Of a DNA stretch of 13,058 nt, positions 5,229 through 12,298 are shown piece by piece. The notes below the pieces were generated by a model that worked only from the letters and a program-made list of their open reading frames with translations, had not been told where the DNA came from and made no database searches. Location: positions 1-13,058 of the forward strand of contig UQMF01000038.1 in NCBI GenBank assembly GCA_900542145.1, given 5' to 3'. Position 1 is the stretch's first letter. Each line of letters begins with the position of its first letter. Origin of the DNA: an uncultured Oscillospiraceae bacterium (GTDB lineage Bacteria; Bacillota; Clostridia; Oscillospirales; Ruminococcaceae). The position numbers and the translations under genes were made by a program.

Positions 5229-7445
5229 ATGAGCAACGTATTCCACCGCTTCGCGCCATTCATACAGGACTACATCTACCGCTGCAAGTGGGAGGAGCTC
5301 CGCGAGATACAGGTGCTTGCCGCGGAAGCGATATTCGACACGGACGAGAACCTGCTGCTCTCCAGCGGCACCGCCAGCGGAAAGACGGAAGCCGCATTCC
5401 TGCCGGTACTTACGCAGCTTTGGGAGAATCCCTCCGCGAGCGTTGGCGTACTGTACCTCTCCCCCCTGAAAGCGCTGATAAACGACCAGTTCGAGCGCCT
5501 TGAGGGACTCCTTGAGGAAGCCTCGATACCCGTCACGAAGTGGCACGGCGACGCCTCTGCGGCGGCGAAGAAGCGCGTAATGAAGCGCCCCCAGGGAATA
5601 ATCCAGACCACGCCGGAGTCCCTGGAAAGCATGCTCATGCACAATTCCAGCGGCGCGTTCAAGCTGTTCTCGGATCTGCGCTTCGTCATAATCGACGAAA
5701 TGCACTACTTCATGGACAACGACCGGGGATTGCAGCTGCTCTGCCTGCTGGAGCGCCTGGCGCGGCTCATCGGGTACGCTCCCCGGCGTATCGGACTTTC
5801 CGCGACCCTGGGCGACACCACCAACGCCGAGGAATGGCTCAACACCGACAGCGGCAGGCGCTGTATCACTCCGTGCGCCCATGAGAAAGGCCGCACCCTG
5901 AGGCTCTCCGTGAGATTCTTTCCCATCAAGGAAAAGATTCCGAATTCCGACAGCAAGGTGCTGCTGAAGAATTACTACGACTATCTTTTCGAAAGCACCT
6001 GGAACAAGCGCTGCATACTCTTCTCCAATTCCAAGGGCGAGGTGGAGGAGAACATCGCCCATCTAAAAAAAATCGCCGCCGAGCGCCGTCTGCCGGACAA
6101 TTACCTGGTGCACCACGCCAACATCTCCCCTGCCCTGCGGGAATTCACCGAGCAGCGCATGAAGTCCTCCGAGCAGCCCGTCTGCACCGGAGCCACCGTC
6201 ACCCTGGAGTTAGGCATCGACCTCGGCAGACTGGAGCGTATCGTCCAGACCGGCTGCCCCCTTACCGTATCGGGACTTGTCCAGCGCCTGGGGCGCACCG
6301 GGCGCCGTGGCGGAGTTGCGGAAATGCGGTTCGCATTCCGGTGGGACATGAGCCTTCCGCCGCAGGAATTCTATAAAGAGGTCAACTGGGATTTCGTGAT
6401 GTGCGTTGCCATGATACTGCTGTACACCCGGGAGCGCTGGATAGAGCCGATGTACCTGCCGAAACTCCCCTACAGCCTGCTGTATCACCAGACGATGAGC
6501 TGGCTTTCCTCCCAGGGCAGCGTGAAGCCCCAGGAGCTTGCGCGGTATATTCTGACCCTGGGTGTATTCCGCCACGTCAGCAAGGAGGACTACCTCCTGC
6601 TGCTGCGGCACATGCTGGAAAACGGGCAGATAGAGCGCGGTGAGGACGGCGCACTGCTGGTCGGCGACAAGGGCGAAGCCGCAGTGAACAACTACGAGTT
6701 CCTGGCGGTATTCTCGGTCCCGTCCGAGTATTCCGTCCGCTGTAACGCCGAGGAGATAGGCACGGTGCAGACCCCGTTCCCGGAAAAGGCGCAGTTTGCC
6801 CTCGCCGGACAGGCGTGGGAGGTCACGGAGCTTGACTTAAAGGAGCGCCGCATTTTCGTTAAGCACATTCCCGGAATATCCGCGAACATGTGGCAGGATA
6901 CGGGTAACGAATACGTCCACACGAAAGTGATGAAGAAAATACAGGAAGTCCTCCGCAGCGACGAGGAATACGCGTTCCTTGACGAAGCCGCGAAGAAGCG
7001 CCTGAACGATATCCGCCGCGCATGCCGGAATGCGGCGCTTTCCACATCGTCCGTTATCTCCGGGCGCATAGCGGATTCCGCCCCGGGATTCCCGGGAGGG
7101 AAAGTGGTGCAGATAACGCCGACACTGTATACTGTGTTCCCGTTCCTGGGCACAAGGGCGTGCATGGCGCTGATGTACGAGCTGCGCCAGCGCGGATTCG
7201 GCGCGAATGTATGGCTGCACAGGTACATTCCGGTGTGTATCGAGGTCAAGACCGACCGCAGCCTGGCGGAGCTGGAAACGGCGCTGTCGGAAATAAAGCT
7301 GCACGGCGCGGACAAATACACGTTCCGGATTCCGGATAACTGCGAGATTTCCGGCAAATATAACGACTATATCCCCCGGGAGCTTCTCCGGAAGCAGTAC
7401 GTCGAGGATTATCTCGACACCGATGACATGCAGCGGAATCTCTGA
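5229..7445 (+). CDS. brxHI: DExH-box Lhr-type helicase, BrxHI-like
   Basis: A 738-residue superfamily 2 helicase with all core motifs intact: Q-like region WEELREIQ (21-28), motif I SSGTASGKTE (45-54), Ia LYLSPLKAL (75-83), Ib QTTPESLE (126-133), II DEMH (156-159), III SATL (191-194), IV around ILFSNSKGEVE (263-273), V TVTLELGIDLG (323-333) and VI QRLGRTGRRGG (352-362). The ~375 residues after the helicase core are long enough for the winged-helix and beta-barrel domains of the Lhr core. The motif set and the upstream partner point to BrxHI of BREX rather than housekeeping Lhr, which I cannot fully exclude. GAGG sits 8 nt before the ATG. No methyltransferase or nuclease domain is evident. It converges with metY, and no good plus-strand terminator is seen beyond the shared hairpin at 7459-7478. 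Confidence 0.85.
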   Translation: MSNVFHRFAPFIQDYIYRCKWEELREIQVLAAEAIFDTDENLLLSSGTASGKTEAAFLPVLTQLWENPSASVGVLYLSPLKALINDQFERLEGLLEEASIPVTKWHGDASAAAKKRVMKRPQGIIQTTPESLESMLMHNSSGAFKLFSDLRFVIIDEMHYFMDNDRGLQLLCLLERLARLIGYAPRRIGLSATLGDTTNAEEWLNTDSGRRCITPCAHEKGRTLRLSVRFFPIKEKIPNSDSKVLLKNYYDYLFESTWNKRCILFSNSKGEVEENIAHLKKIAAERRLPDNYLVHHANISPALREFTEQRMKSSEQPVCTGATVTLELGIDLGRLERIVQTGCPLTVSGLVQRLGRTGRRGGVAEMRFAFRWDMSLPPQEFYKEVNWDFVMCVAMILLYTRERWIEPMYLPKLPYSLLYHQTMSWLSSQGSVKPQELARYILTLGVFRHVSKEDYLLLLRHMLENGQIERGEDGALLVGDKGEAAVNNYEFLAVFSVPSEYSVRCNAEEIGTVQTPFPEKAQFALAGQAWEVTELDLKERRIFVKHIPGISANMWQDTGNEYVHTKVMKKIQEVLRSDEEYAFLDEAAKKRLNDIRRACRNAALSTSSVISGRIADSAPGFPGGKVVQITPTLYTVFPFLGTRACMALMYELRQRGFGANVWLHRYIPVCIEVKTDRSLAELETALSEIKLHGADKYTFRIPDNCEISGKYNDYIPRELLRKQYVEDYLDTDDMQRNL

Positions 7446-7449
7446 CGCT

Positions 7450-7478
7450 AAAAAAAGTCCCGGCTCCGATGAGCCGGG
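7450..7478 (-). terminator. Terminator of metY, possibly bidirectional
   Basis: CCCGGCTC and GAGCCGGG form a perfect 8-bp stem with a 4-nt loop (7459-7478). On the minus strand it is followed by AC and seven T residues, fitting the metY 3' end. On the plus strand the trailing tract is AAAAATTATTTT, a poor U-tract, so it would serve the helicase gene less well. Confidence 0.8.
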
Positions 7479-7539
7479 AAAAATTATTTTGGGAAGTATT
7501 AAGGATTTAACCAATGACAATTGTTGAAAGGTACTGAAA

Positions 7540-8832
7540 TTACTTGATAGCCGCGAAAGCAGTATCAAGGGCGTCGATAAGGTCGTCGATATGCTCCGTG
7601 CCGATGGAAAGTCTAATGGTGTTGGGCTTGATTCCCTGCTCTGCAAGCTCCTCCTCGGTCAGCTGGGAGTGAGTTGTGGAAGCCGGGTGGATAACCAGGG
7701 ACTTCACGTCCGCAACGTTAGCCAGCAGTGAGAATATCGGCAGATTGTCGATAAACTTCTGAGCGTCCGCCGCAGTGCCCTTTACCTCGAAGGTGAAGAT
7801 AGAGCCGCCGCCGTTCGGGAAGTACTTCTTGTACAGCTCGTGAGTAGGCTCGGACTCGAGGGAGGGGTGGTGAACAGCCTCTACCTGGGGGTGCTTGCTG
7901 AGGTATTCAACCACCTTGAGAGCGTTGAACACATGGCGCTCAACACGCAGTGAGAGGGTTTCCAGACCCTGGAGGAATATGAAAGCGTGGAACGGGGAGA
8001 TTGTCGCACCGGTGTCGCGCAGGAGAATTGCACGAATGTAGGTAACGAAAGCAGCTGCGCCCACAGCGTCGGAGAAGCTGATTCCATGGTAGGAGGGGTT
8101 CGGCTCGGAGATCCACGGATAAGCCCCGGACTTCTTCCAGTCGAAGTTGCCGCTGTCAACGATCACGCCGCCGATGGCAGTGCCGTGACCGCCGATGAAC
8201 TTGGTAGCGGAGTGTACGACGATGTCTGCGCCGTATTCGATCGGGCGGAGCAGGTAGGGAGTGGCGAACGTGCTGTCCACAACCAGCGGAATATTGTGCT
8301 TGTGCGCGATCTGAGCGAGCTTCTCGATGTCCGCAACATTGGAGTTCGGGTTGCCGAGAGATTCAACGTACAGCGCCTTTGTGTTCTCGTCGATAGCCGC
8401 CTCGAAGGAGCCATCTACATAAGGATCAACGAACTTTGCGGTCACGCCGTAAAGCGGAAGCGTGTGTGCCAACAGGTTGTAGGTACCACCGTAGATAGTG
8501 TTGGAAGCCACGATATTCTCGCCCTGCTTTGCAAGCGCCTGGATCGTGTAGGTGATTGCCGCAGCGCCGGAAGCAGTTGCCAGAGCAGCAACGCCGCCCT
8601 CAAGAGCCGCGATTCTCTTCTCGAAAACGTCCTGAGTGGAGTTTGTAAGTCTGCCGTAGATGTTGCCTGCGTCCGCAAGACCGAAGCGTGCAGCTGCGTG
8701 CGCGGAGTTCTTGAATACATAGGAAGTTGTAGCGTAAATCGGTACTGCTCTTGCGTCGGAAGCGGGGTCGGGCTGCTCCTGGCCAACGTGAAGCTGTAAG
8801 GTTTCGAATCTGTAGTTCTTGTTCTCAGACAT
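7540..8832 (-). CDS. metY: O-acetylhomoserine sulfhydrylase (PLP-dependent)
   Basis: A Cys/Met-metabolism PLP enzyme that uses sulfide to convert O-acetyl-L-homoserine to homocysteine, feeding methionine synthesis and sulfur assimilation. The 430-residue length and the opening FETLQLHVGQEQPDPASDARAV are typical of this subfamily rather than of shorter cystathionine synthases. Tyr114 in NTIYGGTYNL, Asp186 in VVDSTF and the PLP lysine Lys211 in VVHSATKFIGGHGTAIGG are present. GGAGG lies 9 nt before the ATG. It is a single-gene transcription unit with promoter at 8980-9008, a ~140-nt leader encoding a Cys-containing peptide, and a terminator at 7450-7478. No SAM riboswitch or T-box is seen in the leader. 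Some annotations use cysD or describe it as a bifunctional cysteine synthase; activity on O-acetylserine cannot be judged from sequence. Confidence 0.95.
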   Translation of the reverse strand: MSENKNYRFETLQLHVGQEQPDPASDARAVPIYATTSYVFKNSAHAAARFGLADAGNIYGRLTNSTQDVFEKRIAALEGGVAALATASGAAAITYTIQALAKQGENIVASNTIYGGTYNLLAHTLPLYGVTAKFVDPYVDGSFEAAIDENTKALYVESLGNPNSNVADIEKLAQIAHKHNIPLVVDSTFATPYLLRPIEYGADIVVHSATKFIGGHGTAIGGVIVDSGNFDWKKSGAYPWISEPNPSYHGISFSDAVGAAAFVTYIRAILLRDTGATISPFHAFIFLQGLETLSLRVERHVFNALKVVEYLSKHPQVEAVHHPSLESEPTHELYKKYFPNGGGSIFTFEVKGTAADAQKFIDNLPIFSLLANVADVKSLVIHPASTTHSQLTEEELAEQGIKPNTIRLSIGTEHIDDLIDALDTAFAAIK

Positions 8833-8900
8833 GGTATTTATCCTCCGTAAAAATCGTATTTATGTTTCATTCATTTTTAGGTTTTATGGTCGTGTACGGG

Positions 8901-8948
8901 TCAACAGCGGCACATTCGTCCGTTTCTGGCTTCAATGATGTATTTCAT
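8901..8948 (-). CDS. 15-residue leader peptide upstream of metY, ending MCRC
   Basis: The ORF encodes MKYIIEARNGRMCRC and stops with TGA. It has a strong ribosome binding site, GGAGGTG (8954-8960), 5 nt before its ATG, and sits about 25 nt after the predicted metY transcript start, so it is probably translated first. Two of the last three residues are Cys and one of the last four is Met, the amino acids made downstream of metY. It ends 68 nt before the metY start codon. No classical terminator lies between them, so control could act through Rho or access to the metY ribosome binding site. CCGTA just after the leader stop can pair with TACGG at the edge of that site. Translation is well supported by the ribosome binding site; the regulatory role is inference. 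Confidence 0.6.
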   Translation of the reverse strand: MKYIIEARNGRMCRC

Positions 8949-8979
8949 CTGAACACCTCCGTGTTTTCTTTCTGTATTA

Positions 8980-9008
8980 AGTATATCGCAATAGTAGGTA
9001 TTTGTCCA
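8980..9008 (-). promoter_or_regulatory. metY promoter
   Basis: TGGACA (9003-9008), 17-bp spacer, TATACT (8980-8985) on the minus strand; one mismatch to consensus in each box. Shifting the -35 by one base gives TTGGAC with an 18-bp spacer. The predicted start is near 8973. Confidence 0.7.
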
Positions 9009-9050
9009 ATTGTATTTTCTTATTACTTGCTATAGATTCATTTTATAACT

Positions 9051-9085
9051 GTACAACAAAAACCGGCACCCGAAAAGGTGCCGGT
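9051..9085 (-). terminator. Terminator of the esterase lipoprotein gene
   Basis: On the minus strand ACCGGCACC and GGTGCCGGT form a perfect 9-bp stem around a 6-nt loop (9062-9085), followed by TTTTTGTTG. It starts 12 nt after the gene's stop codon. Confidence 0.9.
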
Positions 9086-9097
9086 CTGTCTGTTAAA

Positions 9098-10384
9098 TCA
9101 GCCGATAAGTGACTTGATGTACTCAGTCATCTCATTTGCTGCGATATCCTGGGAAGCCTCTGTGGGGTGCCAGTCCGCTGCGTAGCCGTTGGTATTGCCG
9201 TCCTGCTGAGTCATGAGCAGTGTGGAAACATTGCTGTCGCCGGTTTCCTCTGTGTATTCGGTCACTGCGCGCTGGATTCCGTTCTTGTAAAGGCCGGAGC
9301 CCATAACACCGAGAGCGCACACAATGTGCGCGTCGGGATTCTTCTCGCGTACCACCTTGAGGAACTCCTTATAGCCCTCTGCGTATTCCAGAACACGTTC
9401 CTTGTCAGAGCCGGTGTAGCTGTTGTCGTTTGTACCGAGATTGATGACAACGTACTGCGGCTGGAATTTGCTGAAATCCCAGTCAACGTCCTGGATATTG
9501 AACTCGTTCCAGTTGCCCCAGGACTTGCCGACCTTGTCGTATACGTCCGGAACACGCTGGCTCTCCTGCTTTGTGCCGTTATCGGTGTATCCGGAGATGA
9601 TTCCGTTTCCGCTGTAGGAAACCAGGCTGTAGTCCGCGTCGAGTGCCATGGCAGTCTTGAATGCATACGCCTTTGTCGCGTCCTCGGTAGTGGTCTTGAA
9701 GTGGTGATTCCTGTCGGGGTCGTCCACGCCGTAGCCGCAGGTGATGGAGTCGCCGATGAATTCGATCTTGAGCGCCTTTTCCGCCGTGGGAGTGAGTCCG
9801 CCGATGGAAGTCACGTTAATGCTCTTGATACCCATAGTGGATTCCTGCGCCTCGGATATCTTGAGGAACTTGACTGTGGTTTCCACAGCCTCGTCAGCGG
9901 AGAATACCTCCACGGTCTTTTCGGGAGCGTCAACCACGTCGTCAAAGGTACGCTCGCCGTTTATGTACACAGCGAACCTCGGAGTCTTCTCGGGGTTGGA
10001 GTACATGCTGTCCCCTACCAGTGCAAAGGAAGCGCTGGTGCCGGTGAATGTGAATTCTACGCCGCTTGCGGAAAGTCCCAGCCAGCGGATATTCTCGTAT
10101 TCTGCGGTTCTGCCAATGAGCTTTACGTTTTCCTCATTCGCAGCGAAAGTCTTTTCTGAAAGTGTCATGTCGCCCTCCGGTGTGCTCTCTGTTGTGGAAT
10201 TTGCGGAATCCCCCGCCGATGTGCCGTCGCCGGCAGTGGAGCTATCCTCGCCGCCCTGAGCGCTCTCGGTCACCGCGGAGGAGCTGTCGCTGCTCCCCTG
10301 GGACGGATCCTCTGTCTTTGCGCAGCCCGTCAGCATCATAACCAGCGCGGTGAGCAGAGAGATCGCAGATGTCTTGATGTTCAT
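9098..10384 (-). CDS. Secreted SGNH-hydrolase lipoprotein, CE2-like carbohydrate acetyl esterase
   Basis: Predicted cell-surface lipoprotein of 428 residues. A hydrophobic signal segment ends in the lipobox LTGC, with Cys21 as lipidation site. A Ser/Thr/Asp/Glu/Gly-rich linker covers about residues 22-72. A beta-rich domain follows (about 85-195; WLGLSASGVEFTFTGTSASF resembles the CE2 jelly roll). The C-terminal SGNH domain (about 205-428) has nucleophile Ser213 in FIGDSITCGYG, SGNG at 258-261, GTND at 317-320 and the DWHP pair Asp404/His406. This two-domain order matches carbohydrate esterase family 2, which removes acetyl groups from xylan or mannan; the substrate here is inferred. AGGAGG precedes the ATG. 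No clear promoter of its own is visible, so it may depend on read-through from the rplA operon or on an unrecognised promoter. It has its own terminator at 9051-9085. Confidence 0.88.
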   Translation of the reverse strand: MNIKTSAISLLTALVMMLTGCAKTEDPSQGSSDSSSAVTESAQGGEDSSTAGDGTSAGDSANSTTESTPEGDMTLSEKTFAANEENVKLIGRTAEYENIRWLGLSASGVEFTFTGTSASFALVGDSMYSNPEKTPRFAVYINGERTFDDVVDAPEKTVEVFSADEAVETTVKFLKISEAQESTMGIKSINVTSIGGLTPTAEKALKIEFIGDSITCGYGVDDPDRNHHFKTTTEDATKAYAFKTAMALDADYSLVSYSGNGIISGYTDNGTKQESQRVPDVYDKVGKSWGNWNEFNIQDVDWDFSKFQPQYVVINLGTNDNSYTGSDKERVLEYAEGYKEFLKVVREKNPDAHIVCALGVMGSGLYKNGIQRAVTEYTEETGDSNVSTLLMTQQDGNTNGYAADWHPTEASQDIAANEMTEYIKSLIG

Positions 10385-10433
10385 AATTCCTCCTGAAACT
10401 GTTCTGTCGATAACAGCGGAATGACCGCCTGTT

Positions 10434-10477
10434 AAAAAAGACCGCCCGTCGGCAATCTGTGATCCGGACGGACGGTC
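10434..10477 (-). terminator. Terminator of the rpmG-secE-nusG-rplK-rplA operon
   Basis: GACCGTCCGTCCGG and CCGACGGGCGGTC pair with one G-U and one bulge, followed by six T residues on the minus strand. It lies about 30 nt after the rplA stop. A smaller hairpin (AACAG-CGG with CCG-CTGTT, about 10412-10435) follows at once in the spacer to the esterase gene. Confidence 0.9.
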
Positions 10478-10504
10478 TGTTTAAGTTTCTGTCAAACCGG
10501 CAGA

Positions 10505-11197
10505 TCAAACACCGAACTTGATGGTGCTTACCTTAACGCCGGGGCCCATTGTGGAAGAAACTGTACAGCTCTTGATATACTGACCCTTTGCAGCAGCAGG
10601 CTTAGCCTTAGCTACAGCCTCCATCAGAGCGTTGAAGTTCTGCTCGAGCTTCTCAGCGCCGAAAGATGCCTTGCCGATGGGGCAGTGAATGATGTTTGCC
10701 TTGTCAAGACGATACTCGATCTTACCAGCCTTAGCTTCCTGAACAGCCTTAGCTACATCAGGGGTAACAGTACCAGCCTTGGGGTTAGGCATAAGGCCTC
10801 TCGGACCGAGGACCTTACCGAGTCTACCAACAACACCCATCATGTCGGGAGTTGCGATAACAACCTCGAAGTCCATCCAGCCGCCGTTGATCTTAGCAAC
10901 GGTGTCGTTGTCAGCGATGTAGTCAGCGCCAGCGTCCTTGGCAGCCTGCTCCTTGTCAGCCTTGCAGAATACCAGGGTGCGTACCTTCTTACCGGTACCG
11001 TTGGGCAGAACAACTGCGCCTCTGACCTGCTGGTCAGCGTGACGGGAGTCAACGCCCAGACGAACGTGCAGCTCAACGGTCTCGTCGAACTTAGCCTTTG
11101 CAGTCTTGCATACTAAATCGAAAGCCTCACCGGACTCGTAAACCTTAGCGGACTCAACGAGCTTAGTGCTTTCAACATACTTCTTTCCGTGTTTCAT
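10505..11197 (-). CDS. rplA: Large ribosomal subunit protein L1
   Basis: L1 of the 50S L1 stalk, which moves deacylated tRNA out of the E site and usually represses its own mRNA. The 230-residue product has normal length, opening MKHGKKYVES and carrying the hallmark GPRGLMPNPKAGTV (131-144). The ATG at 11197 is chosen because AAGGAGG lies just upstream and because the family's conserved sequence begins there. An upstream in-frame ATG at 11239 would add 14 residues that overlap the regulatory hairpin. It is the last gene of its operon; a strong terminator follows, whereas in many bacteria rplJ-rplL come next. Confidence 0.98.
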   Translation of the reverse strand: MKHGKKYVESTKLVESAKVYESGEAFDLVCKTAKAKFDETVELHVRLGVDSRHADQQVRGAVVLPNGTGKKVRTLVFCKADKEQAAKDAGADYIADNDTVAKINGGWMDFEVVIATPDMMGVVGRLGKVLGPRGLMPNPKAGTVTPDVAKAVQEAKAGKIEYRLDKANIIHCPIGKASFGAEKLEQNFNALMEAVAKAKPAAAKGQYIKSCTVSSTMGPGVKVSTIKFGV

Positions 11198-11212
11198 TAA
11201 AAAATCCTCCTT

Positions 11213-11239
11213 GTGGTCAAGCGGAAAAGATCCTCCCAC
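11213..11239 (-). promoter_or_regulatory. Probable L1 autoregulatory binding site ahead of rplA
   Basis: In the rplK-rplA spacer the RNA reads GTGGGAGGAT, TTTTCC, then CTTGACCAC. The outer GTGG/CCAC stem and inner GGA/TCC stem flank asymmetric internal loops, the form of the L1 site that mimics the L1-binding region of 23S rRNA. It ends 15 nt before the rplA start, next to the ribosome binding site, so L1 binding would block translation. A similar GTGGGAGG...ACCAC element is, from memory, found at this spot in other Gram-positives. Confidence 0.65.
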
Positions 11240-11275
11240 TGAATTAATAGTTGATTTGAAGTGACAGGGGGTCGA

Positions 11276-11701
11276 TTAGTCAACGACCTCAACGCCCATG
11301 GAACGAGCAGTACCAGCGATCATAGACATAGCTGTGTCGATGTTAGCTGCGTTCAGGTCGGGCATCTTAGTTTCAGCGATTTCCTTGAGCTGAGCCTTGG
11401 TGATCTTTGCAACCTTGGTCTTGTTCGGAACGCCGGAACCGCTCTCGATCTTGCAAGCCTTCTTGATGAGCACGCTTGCGGGAGGGGTCTTTGTAATGAA
11501 TGTGAAGCTCTTATCAGCGTAAACGGTGATAACAACAGGAATGATCAGGCCTGCCTTGTCCTTAGTACGCTCGTTGAACTCCTTGGTGAATGCCATGATA
11601 TTAACGCCGTGCTGACCCAGTGCAGGACCAACAGGGGGCGCAGGTGTAGCCTTGCCGGCCGGGATCTGTAACTTAATAAATCCTGTTACCTTCTGTGCCA
11701 T
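11276..11701 (-). CDS. rplK: Large ribosomal subunit protein L11
   Basis: L11 of the 50S GTPase-associated centre, needed for factor-dependent GTP hydrolysis and the stringent response. The 141-residue product has the usual length. The N-terminal domain carries the Pro/Gly-rich PAGKATPAPPVGPALGQHG (residues 14-32), and the C-terminal rRNA-binding domain has KIESGSGVPNKTKVAKIT (84-101) and the closing GTARSMGVEV. GGAGG lies ahead of the ATG. It sits between nusG (53-nt gap) and rplA (78-nt gap with the L1 hairpin). Confidence 0.98.
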   Translation of the reverse strand: MAQKVTGFIKLQIPAGKATPAPPVGPALGQHGVNIMAFTKEFNERTKDKAGLIIPVVITVYADKSFTFITKTPPASVLIKKACKIESGSGVPNKTKVAKITKAQLKEIAETKMPDLNAANIDTAMSMIAGTARSMGVEVVD

Positions 11702-11754
11702 GATTTTTATCCTCCATAAAAAACTTGAAGTTTGATCTCACCCTAAACGGTGGT

Positions 11755-12279
11755 TCAGATCTTTTCGACAGCTGAAAGCTCAAATGAAGTCGGAGCCATC
11801 TGACCCATCATCACGAGGTCAACAACGACCTTGTTCTGATCAGGATCGACGCTGCTTACGGTGCCCTCGAATCCCTCGAGCGGACCGGACTTGATCTTCA
11901 CGCTGTCACCCACATCAAGAGAAACGCTTGTTTCCTTGGTGATAATGCCGAGGTTTCTGACCTCTTCTTCGCTCAGCGGAGTGGGCTGTGACCCTGGGCC
12001 GACGAAGCCGGTAACGCCACGGGTATTGCGGCAGATATACCATGATTCGTTGGTAATGATCATCTTGACGAAAACATAGCTGGGGAACAGCTTTTCTTCG
12101 ACTTCGACCTCCTTGCCGTTTTCCTTGACCTGCCTGGTCATCTCAACGGGGAGATAAACCTCTTCGATAAGGTTCTGAAGGCCTCTGTTCTCAACGACCT
12201 TCATGATGTCGCTTGCGACCTTGTTCTCGTAGCCGGAATATGTGTGCAGTATATACCACTTTGCCTCGGTGTCAGCCAT
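11755..12279 (-). CDS. nusG: Transcription elongation factor NusG
   Basis: NusG binds RNA polymerase to modulate pausing, Rho termination and transcription-translation coupling, and takes part in rRNA antitermination. The 174-residue product has an NGN domain (about 6-112) with KWYILHTYSGYENKV, FPSYVFVKM (65-73) and RNTRGVTGFVG (84-94). A KOW domain follows, with VGDSVKIKSGPLEGFEGTV (123-141). The length is normal, with no inserted domain. AAGGGGG precedes the ATG. Its 19-nt spacing from secE is the conserved secE-nusG pairing. Confidence 0.98.
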   Translation of the reverse strand: MADTEAKWYILHTYSGYENKVASDIMKVVENRGLQNLIEEVYLPVEMTRQVKENGKEVEVEEKLFPSYVFVKMIITNESWYICRNTRGVTGFVGPGSQPTPLSEEEVRNLGIITKETSVSLDVGDSVKIKSGPLEGFEGTVSSVDPDQNKVVVDLVMMGQMAPTSFELSAVEKI

Positions 12280-12298
12280 ATTTACCCCCTTGAACGTG

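Noticed and set aside
3750..6062. A 770-codon open frame on the minus strand, opposite the ATPase and helicase genes
   Set aside because: It is antisense to two genes with intact, ordered motifs, shows a repetitive H/V/L/A/R-rich composition typical of shadow frames, and has no recognisable domain. It also runs through the leuA promoter.
3882..7445. Foreign base composition of the ATPase-helicase pair
   Set aside because: Sampled stretches are about as GC-rich as leuA (both near 63-65% in 60-base samples), and both use ATA codons, so composition does not support recent transfer.
7987..8799. A 270-codon plus-strand frame opposite metY
   Set aside because: Antisense shadow of a conserved PLP enzyme, lacking any motif.
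8833..8980. A SAM riboswitch or T-box ahead of metY
   Set aside because: No GGTACC-containing T-box, no S-box-like junction and no terminator hairpin with a T-tract could be found; the leader is too short and holds the small ORF instead.
9167..10159. A 330-codon plus-strand frame opposite the esterase lipoprotein
   Set aside because: Antisense shadow; the minus-strand frame has a lipobox and complete SGNH motifs, while this one has no family signature.
11702..11754. AT-rich hairpin and T-tract between nusG and rplK as a terminator
   Set aside because: The AAACT/AGTTT stem is short and all but one pair is A-T, and it lies just ahead of the rplK ribosome binding site within a conserved operon; termination there is unlikely.
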